A stretch of 64,000 bases of DNA, from NCBI RefSeq assembly GCF_026898135.2, contig NZ_CP114035.2, forward strand, positions 2,893,501 through 2,957,500, in the 5' to 3' direction. The notes under the pieces are model-generated. The model was not told the origin of the DNA. It saw only the letters and a program-made list of their open reading frames with translations, and did no database searches. Source of the DNA: Pseudomonas fortuita (GTDB lineage Bacteria; Pseudomonadota; Gammaproteobacteria; Pseudomonadales; Pseudomonadaceae). How positions within the stretch are numbered: the first letter of the stretch is position 1; every line of letters starts with the position of its first letter. The translations under genes and the position numbers were made by a program. Positions 8,536 to 17,130 of the stretch are shown here, piece by piece.

Positions 8536-10239
8536 TCAGCCCAGCGCCGGGGTGCGCGGCGGAATCATACGGCGCGAGCCAGTCGCCTCGAAGGCTGCAC
8601 CAAAGCTCAACAACGCATTGTCACTGTAAGCCCGCCCGGCAAAGGTCAGCCCCACCGGCATGCCGATGTCGGCCATCACCCCCATTGGCACGGTGACGGT
8701 CGGCACACCCAGGTGACGGATCGCCAGGTTACCGTTGGCCACCCAGATACCGTTGCTCCAGGCGATGTCCGCTGATGCCGGGTTGACGTCGGCATCGGCC
8801 GGGCCCACATCGGCCACTGTCGGGAACAGCACAGCGTCCAGGCCCAGATTGTCCATCCAGTCTTCCAGGTCCAGTTTGCGCGTGTGCTCCAGGCCACGCA
8901 GGCCGTCGGGCAAGGTCTCGATCTGGTCCCAGGTCTTCAGCCCGCGCCTGGCCATGTTGACGTACTCGTCCATGCCGGCGGCCAGGTCGTCTTCGCGGTT
9001 GGGCAGGGTGCCCGGGTCGTGGGGGAAAATCTGTGGGCCATCGACATCGGCCAGGCGGTTGAGCTTCGGGTCGCCGTTGGCGCGCAGGAAGTCGTCAAAG
9101 GCCCACCCCGACAGCTCCCACAGCTCGTCATGCAGGAACTCCTTGCTGACGATGCCACGGTTGTAAACGGTCGGTGCGCCCGGGCGGTCGCCCTCGCAGT
9201 TCGACACCAGCGGAAAGTCCACTTCCAGCACTTCGGCGCCGGCCGCCTCCAGAGCCTGGCGTGCCTGTTGCCACAAATCAATCACAGTGGCACGGGTGTT
9301 GATGCGTTGGCCAGTCGGGCCACCGATGCCTGGTTTTTCGCAGGTGCCTGCTTCGGCATCGGCATTTATATACATGCGCGGTACGCCAAAGCGTTTGCCC
9401 TTGAGTGCGCTGGCATCCACTGCCAGGTCCAGATAAGAAGCTGGGCGCACGGTGGATGCCGCCGGTATTGGCACCCAAGGTTGCAGACGCCACAGGTCGC
9501 CGCGCTTGTCAGCGTCATCGGCGACCACCACGTCGAGGATTTCCAGCAGGTCGGCCATGGTGCGGGCGTAAGGAACCACCACGTCCATGGTCGGGGTCAG
9601 CGGCCAGTTGCCACGCACCGAAATCACGCCGCGCGAGGGGGTGTAGGCGCACAAGCCATTGTTGGACGCCGGGCCACGGCCACTGGACCAGGTTTCCTCA
9701 GCCAGGCCGAAGGCACTGAAGCTGGCGGCGGTGGCGGTGCCGGCACCGTTGGATGAGCCCGAGGCGAAGGGCGCAGTCAGGAAGTTGGCGTTGTACGGGC
9801 TTTCGGCGCGGCCATACACGCCGCGCTGCATGCCACCGTTGGCCATGGGCGGCATGTTGGTTTTGCCCAGGCACACAGCACCCGCGGCGCGCAGGCGCTC
9901 GATGGTGAAAGCGTCGCGCTGGGCGACCAGATCCTTGAAGGCAGGGCTGCCGGAAGCGGCGGTCAGGCCTTTGACCAGGTAGCTGTCCTTGGCGGTGTAG
10001 GGAATGCCATCCAGCGGGCTCAGGACCTGGCCTTGGGCGCGGCGGGCGTCGGAGGCCTCGGCTTCTTTCAGCGCCTCGGGGTTGCGTACCACGACAGCGT
10101 TCAGGGCGGTGGCGGTGTCGGCGCCATCGTAGGCGTCGATGCGCGCCAGGTAGGCCTTGACCAGCTCGACCGCCGTCGTGCGGCCCGACTCGAGCGCGTC
10201 GCGCAGCTCGGCAATGGAAACCTCGGTTACCTCGATCAT
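8536..10239 (-). CDS. Amidase signature family hydrolase
   Basis: A 567-aa amidase-signature enzyme. The catalytic lysine lies in YTAKDSYLVKG near residue 85, and the cis-serine region reads SGSSNGAG. The nucleophilic serine region is TWSSGRGPAS where most relatives have TGGSIRxPA. The Ser-cisSer-Lys triad therefore appears intact, but the two glycines before the nucleophile are replaced by Trp-Ser. No clear signal peptide. The protein is longer than bacterial acetamidases and near the size of fatty-acid-amide or peptide amidase relatives; substrate unknown. It is a single gene between a REP pair and the yghU gene. Confidence 0.85.
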   Translation of the reverse strand: MIEVTEVSIAELRDALESGRTTAVELVKAYLARIDAYDGADTATALNAVVVRNPEALKEAEASDARRAQGQVLSPLDGIPYTAKDSYLVKGLTAASGSPAFKDLVAQRDAFTIERLRAAGAVCLGKTNMPPMANGGMQRGVYGRAESPYNANFLTAPFASGSSNGAGTATAASFSAFGLAEETWSSGRGPASNNGLCAYTPSRGVISVRGNWPLTPTMDVVVPYARTMADLLEILDVVVADDADKRGDLWRLQPWVPIPAASTVRPASYLDLAVDASALKGKRFGVPRMYINADAEAGTCEKPGIGGPTGQRINTRATVIDLWQQARQALEAAGAEVLEVDFPLVSNCEGDRPGAPTVYNRGIVSKEFLHDELWELSGWAFDDFLRANGDPKLNRLADVDGPQIFPHDPGTLPNREDDLAAGMDEYVNMARRGLKTWDQIETLPDGLRGLEHTRKLDLEDWMDNLGLDAVLFPTVADVGPADADVNPASADIAWSNGIWVANGNLAIRHLGVPTVTVPMGVMADIGMPVGLTFAGRAYSDNALLSFGAAFEATGSRRMIPPRTPALG

Positions 10240-10350
10240 GCGTTCACCAAAAAAATGTGCAGGTGGGGGCTAATGCGAGGAGTGTACAAGAAGGGCTTGG
10301 CGGACGCAGGTTTGCGCGGGGGCAAATGGTTTCATGCAAGCGGGCATTGT

Positions 10351-10371
10351 CGGGGTCGCACAGCGACCCCG
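10351..10371. other. Strong GC hairpin between yghU and the amidase
   Basis: A perfect 9-bp stem, CGGGGTCGC and GCGACCCCG, with a 3-base loop, 9 bases past the yghU stop. No T-run follows on either strand, so it is either an atypical terminator or an mRNA 3' stabiliser. Confidence 0.5.
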
Positions 10372-10379
10372 GCTAACCC

Positions 10380-11219
10380 TCAATCCAGGTCCTGCGCCGC
10401 ATGCCGCTCGGGCACCTGGCTGGCCTCATCACCCCACGTGCGGTTTACCCGCGTTCCTCGCTGCACCGCCGGGCGCAGGGCAATTTCCTCGGCCCAGCGC
10501 TGCACGTTGGGATACTCATCCACCGCCAGGAATTCTGCCGCGTCATACAGGTTGCCGCGCACCAGCTGGCCATACCACGGCCACACGGCAATATCGGCAA
10601 TGCTGTACTCATCACCGCCCAGGTAGCGGCTCTCGGCCAGGCGGCGGTCGAGCACGTCCAGTTGACGCTTGGCCTCCATGGTAAAGCGGTTGATCGCGTA
10701 TTCGATTTTTTCCGGGGCATACACGTAGAAGTGACCGAAGCCACCGCCCAGGTAAGGCGCCGCGCCCATCTGCCAGAACAGCCAGTTCAGGCTCTCGGCG
10801 CGTGTAGCGGGCGATTTTGGCAGCAGTGCGCCGAACTTGTCTGCCAGGTACAGCAGGATCGAACCCGATTCGAATACCCGCACAGGCGGTTCGACGCTGC
10901 GGTCGAGCAGGGCAGGGATTTTGGAATTGGGGTTGACCTGGACGAAGCCGCTGGAAAACTGGTCGCCCTCACCAATGCGGATCAACCAGGCATCGTACTC
11001 GGCTGCGGTATGGCCCAAGGCAAGCAGCTCTTCAAGGGCAATGGTGACCTTGACGCCATTGGGGGTGGCCAGGGAGTAAAGCTGCAGAGGGTGGTTGCCT
11101 AGCGGCAGGTCCCTGTCGTGTGTCGGGCCGGCAACAGGGCGGTTGATGCTGGCGAACTGGCCGCCGGACGCTGCTTCATTGCGCCAGACCTTGGGTGGCA
11201 CGTAGGCGGGCTTGCTCAT
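10380..11219 (-). CDS. yghU: YghU-type glutathione S-transferase/disulfide-bond oxidoreductase
   Basis: A 279-aa cytoplasmic GST-fold protein. The thioredoxin-like N-terminal domain carries LYSLATPNGVKVTIALEE and VNPNSKIPALLD, the glutathione contacts of the Nu class, and the helical GST domain follows (PYLGGGFGHFY, YSIADIAVWPWY). The length and unusual N-terminal extension match E. coli YghU, which reduces peroxides and disulfides using two bound glutathiones. It is a separate minus-strand gene, 140 bases before the amidase, with a strong hairpin in between. Confidence 0.9.
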   Translation of the reverse strand: MSKPAYVPPKVWRNEAASGGQFASINRPVAGPTHDRDLPLGNHPLQLYSLATPNGVKVTIALEELLALGHTAAEYDAWLIRIGEGDQFSSGFVQVNPNSKIPALLDRSVEPPVRVFESGSILLYLADKFGALLPKSPATRAESLNWLFWQMGAAPYLGGGFGHFYVYAPEKIEYAINRFTMEAKRQLDVLDRRLAESRYLGGDEYSIADIAVWPWYGQLVRGNLYDAAEFLAVDEYPNVQRWAEEIALRPAVQRGTRVNRTWGDEASQVPERHAAQDLD

Positions 11220-11419
11220 GCATGAATCTCCTTCATTGGCGCGAAACGGTCACGTAAAGACGTGGACCTGTATCTATGCCACGGGTTCGACGCCATGCGC
11301 AAATGCATAGGGTGCGCGCGCAACGTGCATGACGAGGGTTTCATCCAGTTTTCATCCGGCGCACGCCAGGCCGGCTTTATGCTGGGCTATCGCTTCGCCC
11401 TGCAAGGAACCGCCGGCCG

Positions 11420-12454
11420 ATGACTATTCCCCGCTGCGTGTTGGCGCTGGTCCTGATCGGCGGCCTGCTGGCCCATGCCGAGGCTGGGCCCCGGGTTGTC
11501 GGCCTGCACCACATGACCTTGGCCGACCCGGTCGATAGCCGGCCGATGCAAGCACTGGCGTTCTACCCCGCTATCGGTAAACCCCGTAGCAGCCGTATAG
11601 ACGGCTATCCAGTCGAGGTGGCTGAAGAGGCACCCGTCGCCACGGGCCGGTTCCCGTTACTGGTATTGTCCCACGGCAATACCGGCAGCCCATTGGCGCT
11701 GCATTACCTGGCAACTTCGTTGGCGCGGCGAGGCTTTGTGGTGGTGGCAGTCGTGCACCCTGGGGACAATGCCCACGACCACAGTCGTCTGGGTACTCTG
11801 AGCAATCTGTATGGCCGGCCGCTGCAAGTCAGCGCCGCCATCACCGCAGCCCGCGATGATGCTTTGGTCGGGGCTTACCTGGATGAAGGCAAGGTGGGCG
11901 TGATCGGTTATTCAGCCGGTGGCGAAACCGCGTTGATCCTTTCCGGTGCGCGCCCGGACCTGGACCGCCTGCGCCAGTACTGCCTGGAGCGTCCGACCGA
12001 CGCCGACGCCTGCAAGACCCACGGCATCTTGATTGCCGACCGCAGCGAACTGGCGCCGCAGGCCGACCAGCGGGTAGGGGCGGTGATGCTGATGGCGCCG
12101 TTGAGCCTGCTGTTCGGGCGCCATGCCTTGGCGGGGGTTCAGGTGCCAGCGCTGATCTACAGCGGTGATAGCGACCAGCTGGTGGCGGTGGACCGCAACG
12201 CCGAAGCTCTGGCCCGCAAGCTGCCGGTCACTCCCGATTATCGCCTGTTGGCCGGCGCCGGCCACTTTGTGTTCATGGCCCACTGCGACGCCGAGCAGTA
12301 CGCGCGGATGCCGGCGCTGTGCAAGGATGCCGAGGGTGTGGATCGCCGCCATATCCATCATTCGCTGGCGCGTGAAACGGCGGCGTTCTTCAGCCAGGCG
12401 CTGGGCGCGCCGCAACTGGCCGAGCGATCAGCCGCGGCGAGCGCGCCGCGATAG
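11420..12454 (+). CDS. Secreted alpha/beta hydrolase (dienelactone hydrolase/PAF-acetylhydrolase-like)
   Basis: A 344-aa protein with a Sec signal peptide (about residues 1-22, ending AHAEA). The alpha/beta hydrolase core has a nucleophile elbow GYSAGG with serine 165, an oxyanion strand LVLSHGNTGS near residue 82 and the likely catalytic histidine in AGAGHFVF near residue 280. It should act in the periplasm or outside the cell on an ester or lipid. The start ATG follows AAGGAACCGCCGGCCG. Its 3' end overlaps the convergent MFS gene by 27 bases. The substrate is unknown. Confidence 0.82.
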   Translation: MTIPRCVLALVLIGGLLAHAEAGPRVVGLHHMTLADPVDSRPMQALAFYPAIGKPRSSRIDGYPVEVAEEAPVATGRFPLLVLSHGNTGSPLALHYLATSLARRGFVVVAVVHPGDNAHDHSRLGTLSNLYGRPLQVSAAITAARDDALVGAYLDEGKVGVIGYSAGGETALILSGARPDLDRLRQYCLERPTDADACKTHGILIADRSELAPQADQRVGAVMLMAPLSLLFGRHALAGVQVPALIYSGDSDQLVAVDRNAEALARKLPVTPDYRLLAGAGHFVFMAHCDAEQYARMPALCKDAEGVDRRHIHHSLARETAAFFSQALGAPQLAERSAAASAPR

Positions 12455-13621
12455 CAACAGCGTTAGGCCCACCCCGGCCAGGGCGAGCAGGGCAGCCACG
12501 CAGAAGATCGAGGCATAGCCCAGGTGCACGGCTACTGCGCCCATCAGCGGGCCGGCGATAGCCAAGGCCATATCGAAGAACACCGCATAGGCCCCCAGCC
12601 CCGCGCCGCGGCTGTTGCTGGGGACCTGCCTGATTGCCTCGACGCCCAGCGCCGGGTACACCAGCGACAGCCCGAAACCGGTAAGCCCCGCGCCGACCAG
12701 TGCCCAGGCCGGCGCAGGCGCCAGCCACAGCAGGCTCAGGCCCAGCACTTCGGTGGCCATGCAGGCGACCGCCACGTTGTAGCCACCAAACCGGTTGACG
12801 GCATTGACGAATAAAAGCCGCGAAATGATGAAGCACACCCCAAACGCACTGAGGCACCAGGCTGCGCCCACCCAACCTCGCTCCAGGTAGTACAAGGTGA
12901 CGAAGGTGGTCAGGGTGCCATAGCCGATCGAAGCCAGGGTCAGGCCAAGACCGCACGGTGCGACCCGGGCAAACGCCGACCAGAATGGCAGGCGCTCGCC
13001 GCGCGCCACCACCACATCGGGGCGCTTTCGCAACACCAGCAGGGCAAGGGTTGCCAGCACCAGCAAAGCAGGCCCCAGCACGCTGAAGTCCAGCCCATCC
13101 ACGGCCAATACGCCCAGTGGCGCGCCAATAGCGATGGCGCCGTAGGAGGCGATACCGTTCCATGAGATCACCCTGGCGGTGTGTTCGGGGCCGACCTGGC
13201 TGATGCCCCAACTCAAGGTAGCCACGCCGATCAGCCCCTGGGCGATGCCGAGCAGCAAACGGCCGCCAAGCAACAACGCGAGGCTCAGCAGTGGCAGCGT
13301 CAGGGTCCAGGCCGATAACAGCGTCAATACCCCGCAGCCGGCAATCCCCAGCAGGCCGAAGCGGATGGCTCGCTTGCCCCCGAGGGTGTCTGCAACGCGC
13401 CCGGCAAACGGGCGGCTCAGCAGGGTGGCCAGATATTGCAAGCCGATGGTCACCCCGGCGATCACCGCACCGAAGCCCAGCTGGTCGTGCACGTAGCCGG
13501 GTAACACCGCAATGGGCAGGCCGATGCAGAGGAAGGCAATGAAGGTGTAGAAAACGATCGACAGGATCTGCAGGGTGATGTGCAGCGTATGGCTGGCGGG
13601 GGCAGGTTGTTGCGCGGTCAT
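12428..13621 (-). CDS. MFS transporter, YhhS/YfcJ-like
   Basis: A 397-aa inner-membrane protein with about twelve predicted membrane helices and the major facilitator signature between helices 2 and 3 (SRPFAGRVADTLGGKRA). Overall pattern fits the YhhS/YfcJ group of small drug or metabolite exporters; the cargo is unknown. It is convergent with, and overlaps the end of, the secreted hydrolase gene. Upstream lies a REP-rich gap, then ybiT. Confidence 0.85.
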   Translation of the reverse strand: MTAQQPAPASHTLHITLQILSIVFYTFIAFLCIGLPIAVLPGYVHDQLGFGAVIAGVTIGLQYLATLLSRPFAGRVADTLGGKRAIRFGLLGIAGCGVLTLLSAWTLTLPLLSLALLLGGRLLLGIAQGLIGVATLSWGISQVGPEHTARVISWNGIASYGAIAIGAPLGVLAVDGLDFSVLGPALLVLATLALLVLRKRPDVVVARGERLPFWSAFARVAPCGLGLTLASIGYGTLTTFVTLYYLERGWVGAAWCLSAFGVCFIISRLLFVNAVNRFGGYNVAVACMATEVLGLSLLWLAPAPAWALVGAGLTGFGLSLVYPALGVEAIRQVPSNSRGAGLGAYAVFFDMALAIAGPLMGAVAVHLGYASIFCVAALLALAGVGLTLLLSRRARRG

Positions 13622-13763
13622 GGGCTCTTTCGCGGGCGGGCGGTTGGGCGTGGTCCCATCATGGCCGTTGTGCGAAGGAAAAGAAAGCAGGCTAACGAAT
13701 TATTCGCCAGGGTGTGGCTGTGGCAGCGGACTTGTCCCCTAAATGGGAGTACGCGGTGCCTGG

Positions 13764-13860
13764 CACCGGCTTCGCCGGTGTTCGCGGGACAAGCCCGCTC
13801 CCACACGTCCCCTGCTTGACTGGGCTCTTGGGAGCGGGCGTGCCCGCGAAAAGGCCGGCC
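13764..13860. repeat. Inverted pair of REP elements
   Basis: The 272-base gap 13622-13894 holds two facing REP copies. The first is about 13764-13805 (CGCGGGACAAGCCCGCTCCCAC) and the second about 13828-13860 (GGGAGCGGGCGTGCCCGCGA). A further short palindrome, ACCGGCTTCGCCGGT, adjoins the first. No gene is seen in this gap. Confidence 0.8.
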
Positions 13861-13894
13861 GAGCCATGCAAAATGGCCAGGCCTTACACTTCGA

Positions 13895-15481
13895 TCAGAC
13901 CAGTACGCCTTGGCTGCGCAGGTAATCGTCGTAGGTACCGCTGAAGTCCACCACGCCATCGGGCGACAGCTCGATGATGCGCGTGGCCAACGACGACACG
14001 AACTCGCGGTCGTGGCTGACGAACAGCAAGGTGCCCGGGTAGTTTTCCAGCGCCAGGTTCAGCGCCTCGATCGACTCCATGTCCAGGTGGTTGGTTGGCT
14101 CATCCATCACCAGCACGTTCGGCTTTTGCAGGATCAGCTTGCCGAACAGCATGCGGCCTTGCTCACCACCGGAAATCACCTTCACCGACTTGAGGATCTC
14201 GTCGTTGGAGAACAGCATGCGCCCGAGGGTGCCGCGAATCACCTGTTCGCCGGAGGTCCACTGGCCCATCCAGTCGAACAGGCTCAGATCGTCTTCAAAG
14301 TCGTGAGCGTGGTCCTGGGCGTAGTAGCCCACTTCTGCGCTGTCGGTCCATTTCACCGAACCTGCATCCGGGGTCATTTCGCCGACCAGAGTGCGCAGCA
14401 GGGTAGTCTTGCCAATACCGTTGGGGCCGATGATCGCAACGCGCTCACCCGCCTCGACGGTAATGTCGAAGTTTTTGAACAGCACCTTGTCGTCGAAGGC
14501 TTTCGCCATCTTCTCGACCACCACCGCCTGGCGGTGCAGTTTTTTGGTCTGCTCAAAGCGAATGAACGGGCTGACACGGCTGGAAGGTTTGACTTCGGCC
14601 AGCTGGATCTTGTCGATCTGCTTGGCACGCGAAGTCGCCTGCTTGGCCTTGGAGGCGTTGGCCGAGAAGCGGCTGACGAACGTCTGCAGTTCGGCGATCT
14701 GCGCCTTTTTCTTGGCGTTGTCCGACAGCAACTGCTCACGCGACTGGGTGGCCGCCGTCATGTACTCGTCATAGTTGCCTGGGAACAGGCGCAGCTCGCC
14801 GTAATCCAGGTCGGCCATGTGGGTGCAGACGCTGTTGAGGAAGTGGCGGTCGTGGGAAATGATGATCATGGTGCTGTTACGCGCCGTGAGGATCGTTTCC
14901 AGCCAGCGGATGGTGTTGATATCCAGGTGGTTGGTTGGTTCGTCGAGCAACAGCACGTCCGGGTCCGAGAACAATGCCTGGGCCAGCAGGACACGCAGCT
15001 TCCAGCCTGGCGCCACTTCGCTCATCGGGCCGAAGTGCTGTTCCAGGGGGATACCCAGGCCCAGCAGCAGTTCACCGGCGCGCGATTCGGCAGTGTAGCC
15101 GTCCATTTCGGCGAATTCGGTTTCCAGCTCGGCGACGGCCATGCCGTCTTCTTCGGTCATTTCCGGCAGCGAGTAGATACGGTCGCGCTCGGCCTTGACC
15201 TTCCACAGCTGGCTGTGGCCCATGATCACGGTGTCGATCACGGTGAATTCTTCATAGGCGAACTGGTCCTGGCGCAGCTTGCCCAGGCGGGTGTTCGGTT
15301 CCAGCATCACCTGGCCACCGGAAGGCTCCAGGTCACCGCCGAGGATCTTCATGAAGGTCGACTTGCCGCAACCGTTGGCGCCGATCAGACCGTAGCGGTT
15401 GCCGTTGTTGAATTTTACGGAAACGTTTTCAAACAGCGGCTTGGAGCCGAACTGCATGGTGATGTTAGCGGTAGAAATCAA
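13895..15481 (-). CDS. ybiT: ABC-F family ATPase YbiT
   Basis: A 528-aa soluble protein with two ABC ATPase domains and no membrane segments. The first Walker A is GANGCGKST near residue 34 with [11 protein letters not shown]. The linker carries the P-site tRNA interaction motif region ([12 protein letters not shown]). The second domain has [22 protein letters not shown] and [10 protein letters not shown] recognise close similarity to E. coli YbiT across the full length. ABC-F proteins bind the ribosomal E site and modulate translation. The start is a TTG with AGGA about eight bases upstream. The upstream flank is a phage-type integrase remnant ending only 33 bases away. Confidence 0.93.
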   Translation of the reverse strand: MISTANITMQFGSKPLFENVSVKFNNGNRYGLIGANGCGKSTFMKILGGDLEPSGGQVMLEPNTRLGKLRQDQFAYEEFTVIDTVIMGHSQLWKVKAERDRIYSLPEMTEEDGMAVAELETEFAEMDGYTAESRAGELLLGLGIPLEQHFGPMSEVAPGWKLRVLLAQALFSDPDVLLLDEPTNHLDINTIRWLETILTARNSTMIIISHDRHFLNSVCTHMADLDYGELRLFPGNYDEYMTAATQSREQLLSDNAKKKAQIAELQTFVSRFSANASKAKQATSRAKQIDKIQLAEVKPSSRVSPFIRFEQTKKLHRQAVVVEKMAKAFDDKVLFKNFDITVEAGERVAIIGPNGIGKTTLLRTLVGEMTPDAGSVKWTDSAEVGYYAQDHAHDFEDDLSLFDWMGQWTSGEQVIRGTLGRMLFSNDEILKSVKVISGGEQGRMLFGKLILQKPNVLVMDEPTNHLDMESIEALNLALENYPGTLLFVSHDREFVSSLATRIIELSPDGVVDFSGTYDDYLRSQGVLV

Positions 15482-15514
15482 GTGCTTGTCCTGCGGGGGT
15501 TCCAGAGGTGTATT

Positions 15515-15850
15515 TAGGCCCTCGCGTCAGGTTTGGGCCAATTTTGGGCCAATTCGACTCGGGGCGGCAGCTTCTCCAGCTCCCTCCAGTCCGAGGAGGA
15601 GCTGATCCATTTCGCGTAAGTAGAGAGCAACATCTCGACGCTGTGGCGAGCTGGTTCGCAATGAACGCGGGGTTCATACCAGGCATCAGGCACAGGGTCG
15701 CATAGGTGTGGCGGGTGTCGTACTGGCGGCGCTCACGGATGTTCAGCGCGTTGAGCGCCGATTTGAAGTGGCGGATTGTAACACTTGGTTCGTTGATCCA
15801 CAGCCCAACTTTGCTCGGCTGGAACACAAAGGGGCTGACCGGGTGCAGGG
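15515..15850 (-). pseudogene. Tyrosine recombinase (phage/island integrase) C-terminal remnant, frameshifted
   Basis: On the minus strand the sequence encodes the catalytic C-terminus of a phage-type integrase: WINEPSVTIRHFKSALNAL, then YDTRHTYATLCL with the conserved arginine. After NPAFIANQL one base is missing near 15646-15649. Restoring one G gives GHSVEMLLSTYAKW, the conserved LGH histidine and catalytic tyrosine box, running to a stop at 15515. No N-terminal arm- or core-binding domains are found upstream, so the gene is both truncated and frameshifted. It is probably the scar of a lost prophage or genomic island lying just upstream of ybiT. The upstream limit is approximate. Confidence 0.82.
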
Positions 15851-15964
15851 ATTTGGACGCCATGCACCGGAGTGTGCCCGTTCGCTGGACCTGGGTGAGG
15901 GGCGTTCTTTGCGATGCTGGTCGAGGTTTGCTATAACGCCCGACCACTTCAAAGGAATGAGCTC

Positions 15965-16189
15965 ATGTCACGCAAAGCATTGGTTTTCTTCTCTGCCGCC
16001 GCGTTCTCTGCAGTGGTTCTGGCGGGCTGCAAAGAAGATGCCGTCGACACAGCAGCCTACGAGCCGACTGGCGAACACTGTCAGCCCGACTATCTGAAAA
16101 CGCTTCCAGACAACAAGGCGCGCGAAGACCTGGTCGAAAAGTGCATGACCAGTGGCGCTTACAAGAAGTCAGAGCCGAAGACCTGGTAA
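15965..16189 (+). CDS. Small lipoprotein
   Basis: A 74-aa protein with a lipoprotein signal (VVLAGC, cysteine near residue 22). The mature part is about 52 residues and acidic/basic mixed, with two further cysteines (HCQPDY, EKCMTSG) that could pair in the periplasm. The start ATG has AAAGGAATGA upstream. A terminator follows at 16206. No family recognised. Confidence 0.8.
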   Translation: MSRKALVFFSAAAFSAVVLAGCKEDAVDTAAYEPTGEHCQPDYLKTLPDNKAREDLVEKCMTSGAYKKSEPKTW

Positions 16190-16205
16190 CGTCCGTGCTT
16201 CAGTC

Positions 16206-16233
16206 AACGCCGCCTCATCAGGCGGCGTTTTGG
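16206..16233 (+). terminator. Rho-independent terminator
   Basis: A perfect stem, AACGCCGCCT and AGGCGGCGTT, with a 4-base loop and a short T-run, 16 bases after the small lipoprotein gene. Confidence 0.85.
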
Positions 16234-16320
16234 TTTGAGGAAGTGCTGGCGGGCAGCGAGGTGTGGGTACATGCGGCAGGCAGCTGATATGCTTCGTCGC
16301 CTACCAAAAGGAGAGTGGTG

Positions 16321-16518
16321 ATGCATTTGGGTGAGAGGCTTCGGGCGTTCCAGCGATGGTTCAACCCGAGGCGCAGGCGGTGGGCTGGCGTGACGCTGAT
16401 CGCGCTTGGGGTGGTCGGAATGTTTCTCAACCCGGCAAGCCGGTGGACCATGGTGCTAGGAACTGGGATCTACTGGTTCTTCACCGCCTTGCCGCCCGTC
16501 CTCGGCGGCAAGCGTTGA
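16321..16518 (+). CDS. Small two-helix membrane protein
   Basis: A 65-aa protein with a basic N-terminus (RWFNPRRRRW) and two hydrophobic segments, about residues 24-39 and 44-60. I chose the ATG because AAAAGGAG lies eight bases upstream; two GTG codons just before it are in frame but too close. Function unknown. It follows the terminator of the small lipoprotein, so it is a separate unit. Confidence 0.7.
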   Translation: MHLGERLRAFQRWFNPRRRRWAGVTLIALGVVGMFLNPASRWTMVLGTGIYWFFTALPPVLGGKR

Positions 16519-16616
16519 GGCGCTGGCGGGCAGCGCCAGAGGGTGAGGCGGCTACTGCGTTTTCCAACATCGGTCCTTTGAGTCGTCCAATCACGGGGGC
16601 GAATCTGCGATAAGGC

Positions 16617-16907
16617 ATGCGGCCGCTGGGGTTTGATGTCATATTGATTACACAGGAACATCGGCCCGTGTCCACGAGCCAGTCCTTCAGGCCTTACCTC
16701 CAGATGCCAAGCAACGTTGATTTTCGCTTCACGGCTCATCGGCAGCTCCTTGATCTGGAAGCCTGTACATCAAGGCTCATGTACCTGGTTGCTGCGGGTG
16801 AGATCCACGGCGCTATCTGGGATGATGCCGTGGTCTGCCAGATGAAATCGCATGATGCCTGGCTTCAGTTCTTGAGCCAGAGATCTCAGCCTTCGCTACC
16901 CGCGTGA
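16617..16907 (+). CDS. Hypothetical protein (uncertain)
   Basis: A 96-aa frame starting at ATG 16617 with only a weak AAGG upstream; an in-frame ATG at 16704 is an alternative. The C-terminal half (LLDLEACTSRLMYLVAAGE onward) looks like a folded alpha-helical domain, while the first 30 residues look less convincing. It lies in the otherwise empty 16519-17130 stretch before the chemotaxis gene. No family recognised. Confidence 0.4.
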   Translation: MRPLGFDVILITQEHRPVSTSQSFRPYLQMPSNVDFRFTAHRQLLDLEACTSRLMYLVAAGEIHGAIWDDAVVCQMKSHDAWLQFLSQRSQPSLPA

Positions 16908-17130
16908 TCCAGAATCGCAGAGGAATCTGTGATTTTCAGCAGTGTCCCTAAACACCTGCAATGTTGTGCGTTGAGCCGCGCGTCCAAGCCTGTAGCAATT
17001 TATCTGCCGGCCTGGAATTTTTCATCACCCCGCCCGTATACCCATCATGCTGCAATTAAAAATTGACTGGATGCTCTAGAACAATGGGCCCATCTCGATA
17101 ATTGCTTACCCAGCACACTTGGAGCCTGTC

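Noticed and set aside
13910..15517. A 535-codon open frame on the plus strand opposite ybiT
   Set aside because: It is a GC-rich shadow of ybiT: the minus-strand frame carries full ABC-F motifs, whereas this frame has none and no ribosome site.
15482..15960. A tRNA gene serving as attachment site for the lost integrase
   Set aside because: No cloverleaf or tRNA 3' end could be recognised nearby by eye.
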